Origin: Ruminococcaceae bacterium UBA6842
GTDB taxonomy: Bacteria > Bacillota > Clostridia > Oscillospirales > Acutalibacteraceae
Length of the DNA stretch: 18,100 nucleotides
Direction of reading: 5' to 3'
Assembly: GCA_002451855.1 (NCBI GenBank)
Contig: DKDS01000059.1
Coordinates: forward strand, 1 to 18,100
Shown: positions 1 to 7,190 of the stretch, one piece after another
Layout: every line of letters begins with the position of its first letter
How positions within the stretch are numbered: position 1 is the first letter of the stretch
Translations under genes and position numbers: made by a program
The notes under the pieces: generated by a model
Told to the model about the DNA's origin: nothing
The model's database searches: none
The model's input: the letters and a program-made list of their open reading frames with translations, nothing else

Positions 1-675
1 CTTATACAGCTTGCAATAGCTCTTCTTTTGCTTGTGACACTGCCTGTGTGGAGAGTTAACAAGGAAACAGATGAAAAGACCGGAAAAAGCGTGGGGCTTA
101 TAGGCGCGCTTAGGATTAAGGGTGTTCCTTTTCTTCTGACAGGCTTTTTCGCCTATTGCGCCGCAGAGGCTACGGCTATGCAGTGGGCAAGCACATACTT
201 TGCCGAGGTTAAAAAAATTCCGCCGGAGCGGTCGGCTTCATTTGCGGCGCTGTTTTACATCGGAATAACCTTGGGAAGATTTGTAAGCGGCTTTATCACT
301 GATAGGCTCGGGGACCGAAAAATGATTTTAACAGGTACTGCCGTGCTTACCTGCGGAATTATTGTATTGATTATTCCGACAGCCTCCTACCTTACCGCCT
401 TTGCGGCGTTTCTTGTAATCGGCTTCGGCTGCGCACCCATATACCCTTGTATTATCCACTCAACCCCGAGTAATTTCGGTGCGGAAAATTCGGGAGCTAT
501 TATAGGAATACAAATGGCAAGCGCATATGTAGGCTCTACATTCATACCGCCGATTTTCGGACTTTTAGGGAATTCGATAGGATTTGAAATTATGCCGTTT
601 TATCTGCTCGGTTTCTTTGCTTTGATGATAGCTATGATTGAACTGACATTTCGCGTTACGGGGAAAAAACGGTAA
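1..675 (+). CDS. MFS permease, C-terminal half (5' end outside window)
   Basis: The frame is open from the first base to a TAA at 673-675, giving 224 residues of a Major Facilitator Superfamily permease. The visible part fits the second six-helix half: a loop, then hydrophobic segments with charged connectors. The clearest signature is GRFVSGFITDRLGDRKMI (about residues 93-110), the MFS motif-A-like loop between TM8 and TM9 (G-x3-D-R-x-G-R/D-R/K-x). A later stretch with CAPIYPCIIH and GIQMASAYVGSTFIPP is typical of TM10-TM11. It ends in a short basic tail (TGKKR). Substrate cannot be read from this half; the look is of a sugar or small-metabolite permease. It faces the ECF operon convergently across a shared terminator, so it is not in that operon. 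The true start lies upstream of the window. Confidence 0.85.
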   Translation, partial: LIQLAIALLLLVTLPVWRVNKETDEKTGKSVGLIGALRIKGVPFLLTGFFAYCAAEATAMQWASTYFAEVKKIPPERSASFAALFYIGITLGRFVSGFITDRLGDRKMILTGTAVLTCGIIVLIIPTASYLTAFAAFLVIGFGCAPIYPCIIHSTPSNFGAENSGAIIGIQMASAYVGSTFIPPIFGLLGNSIGFEIMPFYLLGFFALMIAMIELTFRVTGKKR

Positions 676-680
676 AAAAA

Positions 681-702
681 TCCGCTGTCTGAAAACAGCG
701 GA
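681..702. terminator. Bidirectional rho-independent terminator between MFS and EcfA genes
   Basis: A perfect 8-bp stem (TCCGCTGT / ACAGCGGA) closes a 6-nt loop. A run of A at 674-680 precedes it, which is a T-run for the leftward transcript, and a T-rich stretch (709-714) follows for the rightward transcript. It sits between the MFS stop at 675 and the EcfA stop at 712, so it can end both converging units. Confidence 0.85.
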
Positions 703-711
703 TAACGGTTT

Positions 712-2169
712 TTATTCTATTCGGAAAAAGCGGCGTATCTTTTCCGCTCCGCAGGCATCCATCGGATAGCTTTCGGCAATGGCTCCTGACTCCATATGAA
801 GAATATAGGTACAGCATTCGAAAATAAGCTCGGGGTCATGCGTGATAACATAAACGGCTTTGCCGCTATTTGCAAGGGATTTAAGCAATTCCGCCGCCTC
901 TTTCATATGGCGATAATCAAGCCCGCTTGTCGGCTCATCCAAAAATACAACGGAGCTTTCCGCCGCAACGGCTGAGGCTATGGCAAGCCGTTGCTTCTGT
1001 CCGCCTGAGAGCGACGCCGGGTGACGGTCGGCAAGCGCGGACAAATCAAGCTTATCAAGTATTTCTTTTGCGGCATCCGTGTCTTCTTCGGACATACTTA
1101 TAAGCACCTCGTCAAGTACGCTTTCCGTAAATAACTGATGACCGACATCCTGCATAACCATATAGCATTTGTTCAACCGCTCTTTAGGCGGCAAAACGGA
1201 TTTTCCGACCGTAACGGTTCCGCAGCGCTTTTCAAGACCGCAAAAGCAACGGGAAAATGTGCTTTTACCTGCGCCGTTATGTCCTATTATACCGACCACG
1301 CCGCCAAAGGGTATTGACGCATGTTGAATTTTAAGGCTTTCGGGCGCGTTTTTATAAGCGAAGCGAAAATTATTAAGCGTTGCGGAAGCCGTTGCTTTTT
1401 CGATTTCTCGGTTTACGGTCAAAGACGAAAGATCGTTTGCGCGCAAACCCATTTTCTTTTGCTCTGTTTTCGGAATACGGTAAAACTGCTCGGCTGTATA
1501 ATCGCCGCAAACCTCGCCGTCCTTTATGTAAATATATCTGTCGGCTATTCCGCGCAGATAATACAATCTGTGTTCGGAGAGAATAACGGTTTTTCCGATG
1601 GATTTTAAATAAGCTACGGTTTCTCTGAGATCAAGAATTGAGTCGGAATCCAGATTTGATGACGGTTCATCCAGTACGAATACCTGCGGATCCATCATAA
1701 ACGCTCCGCCGCAGGCAATTTTCTGCTTTTCTCCACCCGAAAGATTAAAAATACTGCGATTAAGCAAGCGTTCTATTTTAAGCGCCGATACCGTCTTACT
1801 CAATCTGTCGAGAATTTCATCCCTCGGCATTCCTAAGTTTTCACATCCGAACGACAGTTCGCTTGTAGTATCCACATTAAAAAACTGCGAGCGTGGGTTT
1901 TGGAAAACACTGCCGACAAGCCTTGCGGTATCATACAGCGGCTGTTCCGATATATTGTGCCCGTCAATAAACACTCTTCCGCTCAGCTTTCCTTCAAAAT
2001 AATGAGGTATCAGTCCGTTTATAAGCCTTGTGACCGTGGTTTTTCCGCAGCCGCTTTCTCCGCAGAGTACAACCGTTTGTCCCCTTGGAACGGATAAGCT
2101 GATATTTTTAATTCCGCCGGACGCAATTTCCGATTTGTATTTAAAAGAAACATCTTTAATTTCTATCAT
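712..2169 (-). CDS. ECF transporter ATPase, two fused ABC domains (EcfA-type)
   Basis: A 485-residue cytoplasmic ATPase with two complete ABC domains in one chain, energising the ECF importer. Domain 1: Walker A GESGCGKTT (37-45), Q-loop VFQNPRSQFF (88-97, the EcfA-type Q-loop), signature LSGGE (143-147), Walker B VFVLDEPS (163-170). Domain 2: Walker A GHNGAGKST (296-304), signature LSGGQ (387-391), Walker B VVFLDEPT (407-414), switch His in VITHD (about 444). Both sites look catalytically intact. The ATG at 2169 is chosen because AGGTGG lies 5 nt upstream and the ATG overlaps the EcfT stop as ATGA; a GTG three codons earlier is possible but lacks a suitable ribosome site. It is the last gene of the S-T-A operon. 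The fused form replaces the separate EcfA1/EcfA2 pair, typical of dedicated (group I) ECF systems. Confidence 0.93.
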   Translation of the reverse strand: MIEIKDVSFKYKSEIASGGIKNISLSVPRGQTVVLCGESGCGKTTVTRLINGLIPHYFEGKLSGRVFIDGHNISEQPLYDTARLVGSVFQNPRSQFFNVDTTSELSFGCENLGMPRDEILDRLSKTVSALKIERLLNRSIFNLSGGEKQKIACGGAFMMDPQVFVLDEPSSNLDSDSILDLRETVAYLKSIGKTVILSEHRLYYLRGIADRYIYIKDGEVCGDYTAEQFYRIPKTEQKKMGLRANDLSSLTVNREIEKATASATLNNFRFAYKNAPESLKIQHASIPFGGVVGIIGHNGAGKSTFSRCFCGLEKRCGTVTVGKSVLPPKERLNKCYMVMQDVGHQLFTESVLDEVLISMSEEDTDAAKEILDKLDLSALADRHPASLSGGQKQRLAIASAVAAESSVVFLDEPTSGLDYRHMKEAAELLKSLANSGKAVYVITHDPELIFECCTYILHMESGAIAESYPMDACGAEKIRRFFRIE

Positions 2170-2894
2170 ACAAACCACCTGCTTCCCAGCGTCAAAATAA
2201 AGCCCGAAGCGAATAATGCTAACATAACAACATCTTGAATATGAAAGCCTATATTACATATATCTGTTCGCTTAACGGGAGCGCCGAGCCCTCTTGTGAG
2301 GGCGGCGGCGGAAAGCTCGTCTCCTATTTTAACAACCGAAATCATTAAAGGTATCAGCCGATATTCAAGCATTTTACCCGGGTGCTTTCCCCCGAAACGA
2401 ATACCGCGCATACGCATAGCGTCGTTAATCGCGGCGTTTTCCTCGCCTATTGTGGGGAAAAAGCGGAAGATTACCGAGAGCGGTATAACTATCTTTTCGG
2501 TGATATGCATTCGCTTCATAGCGGCGATAAAATCGTTTACCGAGGTTGACGAGATTAAAAACGCTCCCATCATAAAGCCGGGCGCAAAGCGTGTCATAAC
2601 CGAACACACCGCAAGAAGAAGAAACGATAAAGCGCCTGAAAGCACATACAGCGCCGCACGCTCAAGCGCAAAACACACCGCATACAGTACAAGATATTTC
2701 GCCGCCGTTTTCCATCTGCGTTCGCTTAACAGCAACACAAACGGAATAATACTGAGCGTCGGCTTTACAATGTTCATAACACCGCCGTTGCCGCTTGACA
2801 GCATAAGCGTTGTCACGGTAATAAGCATAATAAGCTTTGTGCGGGGGTCTAAAAGCAAACCTCGCCGCTTTGCGGTATAAGCAGTTGAATCCAT
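2166..2894 (-). CDS. ECF transporter transmembrane scaffold, EcfT/CbiQ family
   Basis: A 242-residue membrane protein, the T component that couples the ATPase to the substrate-binding S subunit. It has the EcfT hallmark LDPRTKL at residues 16-22, several hydrophobic helices, and the two short Arg-Gly coupling motifs: AMRMRGI (about 160-166) and ALTRGLG (about 199-205). In this family these helices dock in grooves of the two ATPase domains. Length is normal for EcfT. The start ATG at 2894 overlaps the upstream stop as TAATG, and the 3' end overlaps EcfA by 4 nt, so translation of the three genes should be coupled. The dedicated T and A genes next to a single S gene indicate a group I ECF module for one substrate. 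Confidence 0.92.
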   Translation of the reverse strand: MDSTAYTAKRRGLLLDPRTKLIMLITVTTLMLSSGNGGVMNIVKPTLSIIPFVLLLSERRWKTAAKYLVLYAVCFALERAALYVLSGALSFLLLAVCSVMTRFAPGFMMGAFLISSTSVNDFIAAMKRMHITEKIVIPLSVIFRFFPTIGEENAAINDAMRMRGIRFGGKHPGKMLEYRLIPLMISVVKIGDELSAAALTRGLGAPVKRTDICNIGFHIQDVVMLALFASGFILTLGSRWFV

Positions 2895-3478
2895 TAAACA
2901 ATTCCGGCCTTGGCAAAGTGCTTTTTAAGAACAGCCTTACCGATAAGCCCTCCGAGCAGGGCGCAAAGGAAGATACCCGCAATAACCAAAACAATACTCC
3001 AAAGAGGCATAACAGACATAACCCTGTCGGCATATTCATCACCGAAGCTCTTTGCAAAATCCGCACGGGATTGCTCTACCGTAAAATACATCGGTATATA
3101 TGTACCTATCATCCAAAGACTGAATACGCCGTAACCGAGAATCGTCTTTTTAACGCTTTGATAATTGCCTGATTTCATAATAAAATCACCGAGCAAACCG
3201 AACACGGCGCCGGTAAGAATACCCCAGAAGCCCATACCGGTAAGCCCCATAAGCAATCCCGACAAAACAGCCATAACGGTTACCATTCCGAATTTTTTGA
3301 CCCTGACGGCAAAAAGCATAAACGGAATTCCCGTGATAAGCGTCCAAAGCGAACCGAGAATCGGCAAAAAGATCGGCACAAAGCCAATCGGAATGGCAAC
3401 ACAGCACCCAAGCACAAAGTAAAGCACCGTGAACAGACCTATATTGATCAGATCCTTTGCCTGCATTTTGTTGTTCAT
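2894..3478 (-). CDS. ECF transporter S component, MptD/Trep_Strep family
   Basis: A 194-residue, very hydrophobic protein with about six membrane segments, the substrate-specificity subunit of the ECF importer. The N-terminal pattern (AKDLINIGLFTVLYFVLG) and GITGIPFML-like and LTGMGFWGILTGAVFG-like segments match my memory of the Trep_Strep/MptD putative ECF S-component family (TIGR02185); the substrate of that family is not firmly known. A hydrophilic stretch (EQSRADFAKSFGDEYADRV, about residues 134-152) separates the last two helices. It ends in a basic tail as other S components do. The ATG at 3478 has GGAGGT 7 nt upstream. It is the first gene of the operon; a perfect inverted repeat lies in its leader and a -10 box (TATAAT on this strand) at 3527-3532. 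Confidence 0.85.
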   Translation of the reverse strand: MNNKMQAKDLINIGLFTVLYFVLGCCVAIPIGFVPIFLPILGSLWTLITGIPFMLFAVRVKKFGMVTVMAVLSGLLMGLTGMGFWGILTGAVFGLLGDFIMKSGNYQSVKKTILGYGVFSLWMIGTYIPMYFTVEQSRADFAKSFGDEYADRVMSVMPLWSIVLVIAGIFLCALLGGLIGKAVLKKHFAKAGIV

Positions 3479-3502
3479 AATAATTACCTCCGAGAAAAAA
3501 TG

Positions 3503-3518
3503 GTTAGCGTTCGCTAAC
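3503..3518. promoter_or_regulatory. Operator-like palindrome at start of ECF operon (site A)
   Basis: GTTAGCG-TT-CGCTAAC is a perfect 7-bp inverted repeat. It lies about 25 nt upstream of the S-component ATG and just downstream of a leftward TATAAT at 3527-3532, where a repressor would block initiation. Its core TTAGC-N4-GCTAA recurs at 5414-5427 before the ABC half-transporter genes. The protein that binds it is not shown by the sequence. Confidence 0.7.
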
Positions 3519-3526
3519 TTCGATAT

Positions 3527-3532
3527 ATTATA
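3527..3532 (-). promoter_or_regulatory. -10 box of ECF operon promoter
   Basis: The minus strand reads TATAAT here, placing transcription start near 3520, at the edge of palindrome site A. The hexamer 17-18 nt upstream (about 3550-3556) matches TTGACA poorly, which would suit a promoter that needs an activator such as the adjacent AraC-type protein. Confidence 0.5.
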
Positions 3533-3622
3533 TCAACTGCAAAAGGGATAATCTATTCCGAACAGTTATTTCAGTCCCAAAACAGCAACGAGTTGACAAA
3601 TAAAACCGAAAGGAAAAAACTG

Positions 3623-4615
3623 ATGGACACAGCGGAAATAATAAATCAATGCCGTAAGCTTCCGGGCGTAACGGTAAAAACCGAAAAAGAATATGCGGAG
3701 CTGATACTGTCCTCCGACACAGGCAACGGCAGAATGAAATTTATTCCGTTGTTTGAGGGCGTCACCTTAGCGTTAATCGAGGTTCACGCCTCAACATGGC
3801 CCGCGCCCGCACCGGCAAATACCGTTTCCCAAAACACCGGTCCGCTTATTATCAACTACTGCATCCGAGGAAGATGTGAGCTTGTGCTTAACGATAATAC
3901 AAGCGTTTTTCTAACCTCGGGTCAGTTGTCGCTTACCGAAAGATTTGCGCAAAATCAATATATCTACCCCGGCGGTCTGTACGAAGGAATTGAGCTTTTT
4001 ATTGACCCTTCGGCAGCGCGGAACGGAGTGGCTGTTCTTAACGAAAGCTTCGGACTTGATACAAAAGAGCTGAGCCGACGGTATTGTCCGAACGGAGAAA
4101 CCTTTATTGCGGAATTTCAGTTGTCGGAGAATTTACTCAAAAGACTTTACGGAGCGTCCGATATAACCGAGCCATCAGGTAAAATAGGTATGAAAACCGG
4201 TGTTATAGATTTACTCGCCCTGCTTTTATACCGTCAACCTGTGCGTAAGGAAGAAAAGCTTGTATACTACACTCGTTTTCAAGTGGAAATTGCCCGACAG
4301 ATTGAAACTGTTATTTCCGCCGATCTTTCCCGTTCACAGACGGTGCGTGAATTTTCCGAACGGTTCTCCGTTAGTGAAAGCAGCATAAAGAATTACTTTT
4401 ACGGTGTTTTCGGGCAAAGTATTCCGCAATACAGAACACATAAACGCATGGAATATGCGGCAAGACTGCTTAAAGAGACCGATTTACCGATTATAGAAAT
4501 TTCCGGTAAGGTTGGGTATGAAAGCCAAAGTAAATTTGCCGCCGCTTTTCGCAGAGAATGCGGTGCGTCCCCGTTTGAATACAGAAGAAAACAAAAAATA
4601 TCAACCTCTTTATAA
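3623..4615 (+). CDS. AraC-family transcriptional regulator
   Basis: A 330-residue DNA-binding regulator. The C-terminal 100 residues form the AraC/XylS double helix-turn-helix: helix set 1 around 240-262 (TVREFSERFSVSESSIKNYF) and set 2 around 288-312, ending in the family signature (VGYESQSKFAAAFRRECGASPFEYR). The N-terminal part (about 45-130) is beta-rich and cupin-like (NYCIRGRCELVL, then LTSGQLSL), the usual ligand-sensing domain. ATG 3623 is preferred: GAAAGGA lies 8 nt upstream and a conserved-looking helix follows; an in-frame TTG at 3593 has no ribosome site. It is divergent from the ECF operon across a 144-nt gap and sits before the TetR gene. AraC proteins next to YbtPQ-like transporters often activate them when the metallophore is present; that role here is inference. 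Confidence 0.92.
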   Translation: MDTAEIINQCRKLPGVTVKTEKEYAELILSSDTGNGRMKFIPLFEGVTLALIEVHASTWPAPAPANTVSQNTGPLIINYCIRGRCELVLNDNTSVFLTSGQLSLTERFAQNQYIYPGGLYEGIELFIDPSAARNGVAVLNESFGLDTKELSRRYCPNGETFIAEFQLSENLLKRLYGASDITEPSGKIGMKTGVIDLLALLLYRQPVRKEEKLVYYTRFQVEIARQIETVISADLSRSQTVREFSERFSVSESSIKNYFYGVFGQSIPQYRTHKRMEYAARLLKETDLPIIEISGKVGYESQSKFAAAFRRECGASPFEYRRKQKISTSL

Positions 4616-4630
4616 AGTGAGCTTACTTTA
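4613..4630. repeat. Near-perfect palindrome overlapping the araC-type stop codon
   Basis: TAAAGTGAGCTTACTTTA is self-complementary except for one mismatched pair and begins on the stop codon. It lacks a following T-run, so it is a poor terminator. It may be a binding site or simply a short mRNA-end hairpin. Confidence 0.4.
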
Positions 4631-4661
4631 GTTGAAATAATAAATATTTTGAGATTTGCTA

Positions 4662-4690
4662 TTGACATTTAATTATAAGGGATATATAAT
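4662..4690 (+). promoter_or_regulatory. Consensus sigma-A promoter of the TetR-type gene
   Basis: TTGACA at 4662-4667, a 17-nt spacer, and TATAAT at 4685-4690 are an exact match to the housekeeping consensus. An inverted repeat begins on the next base, so this strong promoter is probably repressed by default. Confidence 0.88.
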
Positions 4691-4712
4691 AACACTGTTA
4701 TGAAACAGTGTT
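4691..4712. promoter_or_regulatory. TetR-type operator overlapping the transcription start
   Basis: AACACTGTT-ATGA-AACAGTGTT is a perfect 9-bp inverted repeat with a 4-nt centre. It starts directly after the -10 box and covers the expected start site. Position and size fit an autorepression operator for the TetR-family protein encoded 24 nt downstream. It could also fold in RNA, but there is no T-run to make it a terminator. Confidence 0.75.
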
Positions 4713-4735
4713 ATTTATTTTAGGAGGGCGAGCCT

Positions 4736-5362
4736 ACGGCAAAACAAATCGAAGGTGTGGCGGACCGTATTATAGCCGCCGCAAAACAGGAATTTCTTGA
4801 CAAGGGCTATGTTGACGCCTCGCTTAGGACCATTGCGGCGGCGGCAGACACCAGTACAAACTCAATTTATGTCCGCTTCGGCGATAAAGAAGGGCTGTTC
4901 TCCGCAATCGTAGAGCCGGTGCTCAGTGAAATGACCGAGCGGTTTATAAGAATTCAGGAACGCTTTCACAGGATGACGCCGAACAAACAGGCCGAGCTTA
5001 TGCCGAAATATGCCGACGGCGGAACAAACGAGCTTATTGACTATATGTATGAGCATTTAGACGAATTTCATCTGTTGCTTGATTCGTCCTACGGCACACG
5101 GTTCCATAATTTTGTGGACGAGTTAGTGCGCATTGAGGTTGAATATACATACAAGTATATGGAAACAGTCGGCTACCCAGATAATTTCGGTGACGCTTTG
5201 ACCGAAAAGCTGTTACACATTGTCACAACATCTCGTTTTGAAAGCATATTTGAGATAATCCGTCACGGAATGAACCGAAAAGAAGCGTCTGAATACATAG
5301 AGCTTTTAAGCCGTTATCACCGTACCGGTTTTCTTGAAATTTTCGGCAAAAAGGAAGTATAA
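4736..5362 (+). CDS. TetR/AcrR-family regulator, probable ACG start
   Basis: A 208-residue one-component repressor. The first 55 residues form the TetR helix-turn-helix: KQEFLDKGYVDASLRTIA, then the recognition segment TSTNSIYVRFGDKEGLF. The rest is a helical ligand-binding domain without a recognisable ligand signature. The start is odd. A strong AGGAGG (4722-4727) lies 8 nt before ACG at 4736, and from there the protein reads T(M)-A-K-Q-I-E-G-V-A-D-R, an N-terminus typical of this subfamily, where ATG is normal. No ATG exists in frame; the first ordinary start codon is GTG at 4757, which is 29 nt from the ribosome site and would remove seven residues. So either ACG is used or the start has mutated and expression is lowered. 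It precedes the ABC pair by 85 nt and probably controls it. Confidence 0.85.
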   Translation, partial: TAKQIEGVADRIIAAAKQEFLDKGYVDASLRTIAAAADTSTNSIYVRFGDKEGLFSAIVEPVLSEMTERFIRIQERFHRMTPNKQAELMPKYADGGTNELIDYMYEHLDEFHLLLDSSYGTRFHNFVDELVRIEVEYTYKYMETVGYPDNFGDALTEKLLHIVTTSRFESIFEIIRHGMNRKEASEYIELLSRYHRTGFLEIFGKKEV

Positions 5363-5372
5363 AGCAGTAAAA

Positions 5373-5398
5373 AAAGACTGCTGTAAAAGGCGGTCTTT
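5373..5398 (+). other. Hairpin in leader between TetR-type gene and ABC pair
   Basis: AAAGACTGC and GCGGTCTTT pair over 9 bp (one G-U) around an 8-nt loop. It lies 10 nt after the TetR-type stop. The following bases (AAATAAG) are not a T-run, so it is at most a weak attenuator, or an RNA-processing or stability element that separates regulator from transporter expression. Confidence 0.4.
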
Positions 5399-5413
5399 AA
5401 ATAAGCACGGCGG

Positions 5414-5427
5414 TTAGCCGAGGCTAA
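5414..5427. promoter_or_regulatory. Operator-like palindrome before ABC pair (site B)
   Basis: TTAGCC-GA-GGCTAA is a perfect inverted repeat ending 20 nt before the ATG of the first half-transporter. It shares TTAGC-N4-GCTAA, and the two preceding G residues, with site A at the ECF operon. This suggests a common regulator for the two transport operons. Confidence 0.65.
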
Positions 5428-5447
5428 TTCACAGGAGGTAATTTTTT

Positions 5448-7190
5448 ATGAAGGAACAAAGCCCTGTCGGGCGAATTTGGGAGCTTGGCGAAAAAGAGCA
5501 CGGCAAGCTTATCACGGCTGTTATTCTTGCAGTTATAGGCGTAATTTTCGGTATGGCGCCCTATTTTGCGGCGGCAAAAATAATCGTTTTGCTGCTCGGT
5601 AAGGAAACCGCGTTTTCATCATATCTGCCATGGCTTATAACGGCGCTTGCGGGATTTCTTCTCCGCACGGTGCTTTATAACGGCGCGCTCGGCATTTCAC
5701 ACAACGCAACTTTTAATATTCTGAAAACAATTCGGCAAATGCTTCTTTCAAAGCTCCCCCGTTTGCCTCTCGGCACGGTAATGGACACAAAGAGCGGTAA
5801 GCTTAAAGAAATCATTGTCGATCAGGTAGACAGTATGGAAACCACCCTTGCGCATCTGTTTCCTGAGATGACGGCAAATATTGTAACTCCCGTACTGACA
5901 GTCATTTATCTGTTTGTCCTTGATTGGCGATTGGCACTGCTGTCACTTGCGGTATTCCCCATTGCGTTTGTTTTTATGATGACGGTTATGGGCAACTACG
6001 CAAAGGACTACGAGGGCGCGGTTAAAGCGACTGCCGAAATGAGCGGCACTATGATTGAGTACATAAACGGCATTGAGGTCATAAAAGCCTTTAACCAAGG
6101 CAAAGCGTCTTATACCAAGCTGACAGACAAGGTACGCGCAAATGCGCAGTATTATTACGATTGGATGCGCCGCAGTCAGCTCGGTATGTCGATGGCCTAC
6201 GCCTTTTTCCCCGCTCAGATGCTGACCGTTTTGCCTTTCGGCTGGCTTTTTTACACTCACGGCACGCTGACCGCGGAAACATTCATCACAGTAATAATTT
6301 TAGCCCTCGGAATGGCAGCGCCCATCGTGGCGGCATTCAACTTTGTCGATACGCTGACGCAGGTAGGAACCACCGTTTCACAGGTGGACGAAATTTTAAA
6401 GGCTGAGGGGCAGGAGCACGGTACGCAAAGCGTTGATTTTAATGATTACAGTATTGAAGTAAATAATGTATCCTTCGGCTACCATGACGATAAAGAAATC
6501 CTCCATAGAGTCAGTCTTTCAATACCTCAAAACAGTATGACTGCGCTTGTGGGTCCGTCAGGTTCGGGCAAATCAACGCTTGCGAAGCTTATTGCAGGCT
6601 TTTGGGATGTAAAAAACGGCACGATTACCATGGGCGGTCACGATTTAAAGGAAATTCCGCTCAATGAGCTTTACGACAGGATAGCCTTCGTATCGCAGGA
6701 CAATTATCTTTTTGACGACACCGTGCGTGAAAATATCCGTATGGGAAGAAGAGACGCAACGGACGCGGAGGTTGAAGCGGCGGCAATTTCCGCCGGATGC
6801 GACAGCTTTATAAACGATTTGGAAAACGGCTTTGAAACAAGGGTAGGCACAGGCGGCGCACACCTTTCGGGCGGTGAAAGACAGCGAATTGCCATTGCCC
6901 GCGCAATACTTAAAAATGCTCCGATCATCATTCTTGACGAGGCGACCGCATACATCGACCCCGAGAACGAGGCGGTTATTCAAAAGGCTGTTGCAAGGCT
7001 TGTAAAAAACAAAACGGTGATTGTAATTGCCCACAGGCTTTCAACTATTACGGATGCGGATAACATTGCCGTGATAAAAGACGGACGCATTGAGGCACAG
7101 GGCAAGCATAAGGAGCTTATAAAGAACTGCGCCCTCTACAATGAAATGTGGCAGGCGCATATAGGTGCAAAGGACGGTGACGCGGAATGA
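5448..7190 (+). CDS. ABC exporter-fold half-transporter 1 (TMD-NBD), YbtP/IrtA-like position
   Basis: A 580-residue inner-membrane half-transporter. Residues 1-320 hold six membrane helices of the type IV (exporter) fold; residues 335-575 are the nucleotide-binding domain: Walker A GPSGSGKST (369-377), signature LSGGE (473-477), Walker B IIILDE (493-498) with catalytic Glu 498, and switch His in VIAHR (about 529). All ATPase residues are present. AGGAGGT lies 8 nt before the ATG. The gene overlaps its partner by ATGA at 7187-7190, so the two very likely form a heterodimer. A large group of such pairs next to TetR genes are drug or peptide exporters, whereas YbtPQ and IrtAB use the same fold to import iron-siderophores. 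The AraC and ECF neighbours favour the second group, but sequence alone does not settle direction. Confidence 0.9.
   Translation: MKEQSPVGRIWELGEKEHGKLITAVILAVIGVIFGMAPYFAAAKIIVLLLGKETAFSSYLPWLITALAGFLLRTVLYNGALGISHNATFNILKTIRQMLLSKLPRLPLGTVMDTKSGKLKEIIVDQVDSMETTLAHLFPEMTANIVTPVLTVIYLFVLDWRLALLSLAVFPIAFVFMMTVMGNYAKDYEGAVKATAEMSGTMIEYINGIEVIKAFNQGKASYTKLTDKVRANAQYYYDWMRRSQLGMSMAYAFFPAQMLTVLPFGWLFYTHGTLTAETFITVIILALGMAAPIVAAFNFVDTLTQVGTTVSQVDEILKAEGQEHGTQSVDFNDYSIEVNNVSFGYHDDKEILHRVSLSIPQNSMTALVGPSGSGKSTLAKLIAGFWDVKNGTITMGGHDLKEIPLNELYDRIAFVSQDNYLFDDTVRENIRMGRRDATDAEVEAAAISAGCDSFINDLENGFETRVGTGGAHLSGGERQRIAIARAILKNAPIIILDEATAYIDPENEAVIQKAVARLVKNKTVIVIAHRLSTITDADNIAVIKDGRIEAQGKHKELIKNCALYNEMWQAHIGAKDGDAE

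Noticed and set aside
2296..2880. 194-codon rightward open frame opposite the EcfT gene
   Set aside because: It is the antisense shadow of a clear EcfT gene, has no ribosome site and no sensible protein pattern.
3503..3518. Site A as a classic DtxR/IdeR iron box
   Set aside because: The arms resemble GGTTAG/CTAACC but the distance between TTAG and CTAA is 6 instead of 1; kept only as an alternative.
4691..4712. Inverted repeat as a terminator of the AraC-type gene
   Set aside because: It begins on the base after a consensus -10 box and lacks a T-run, so operator is the better reading.
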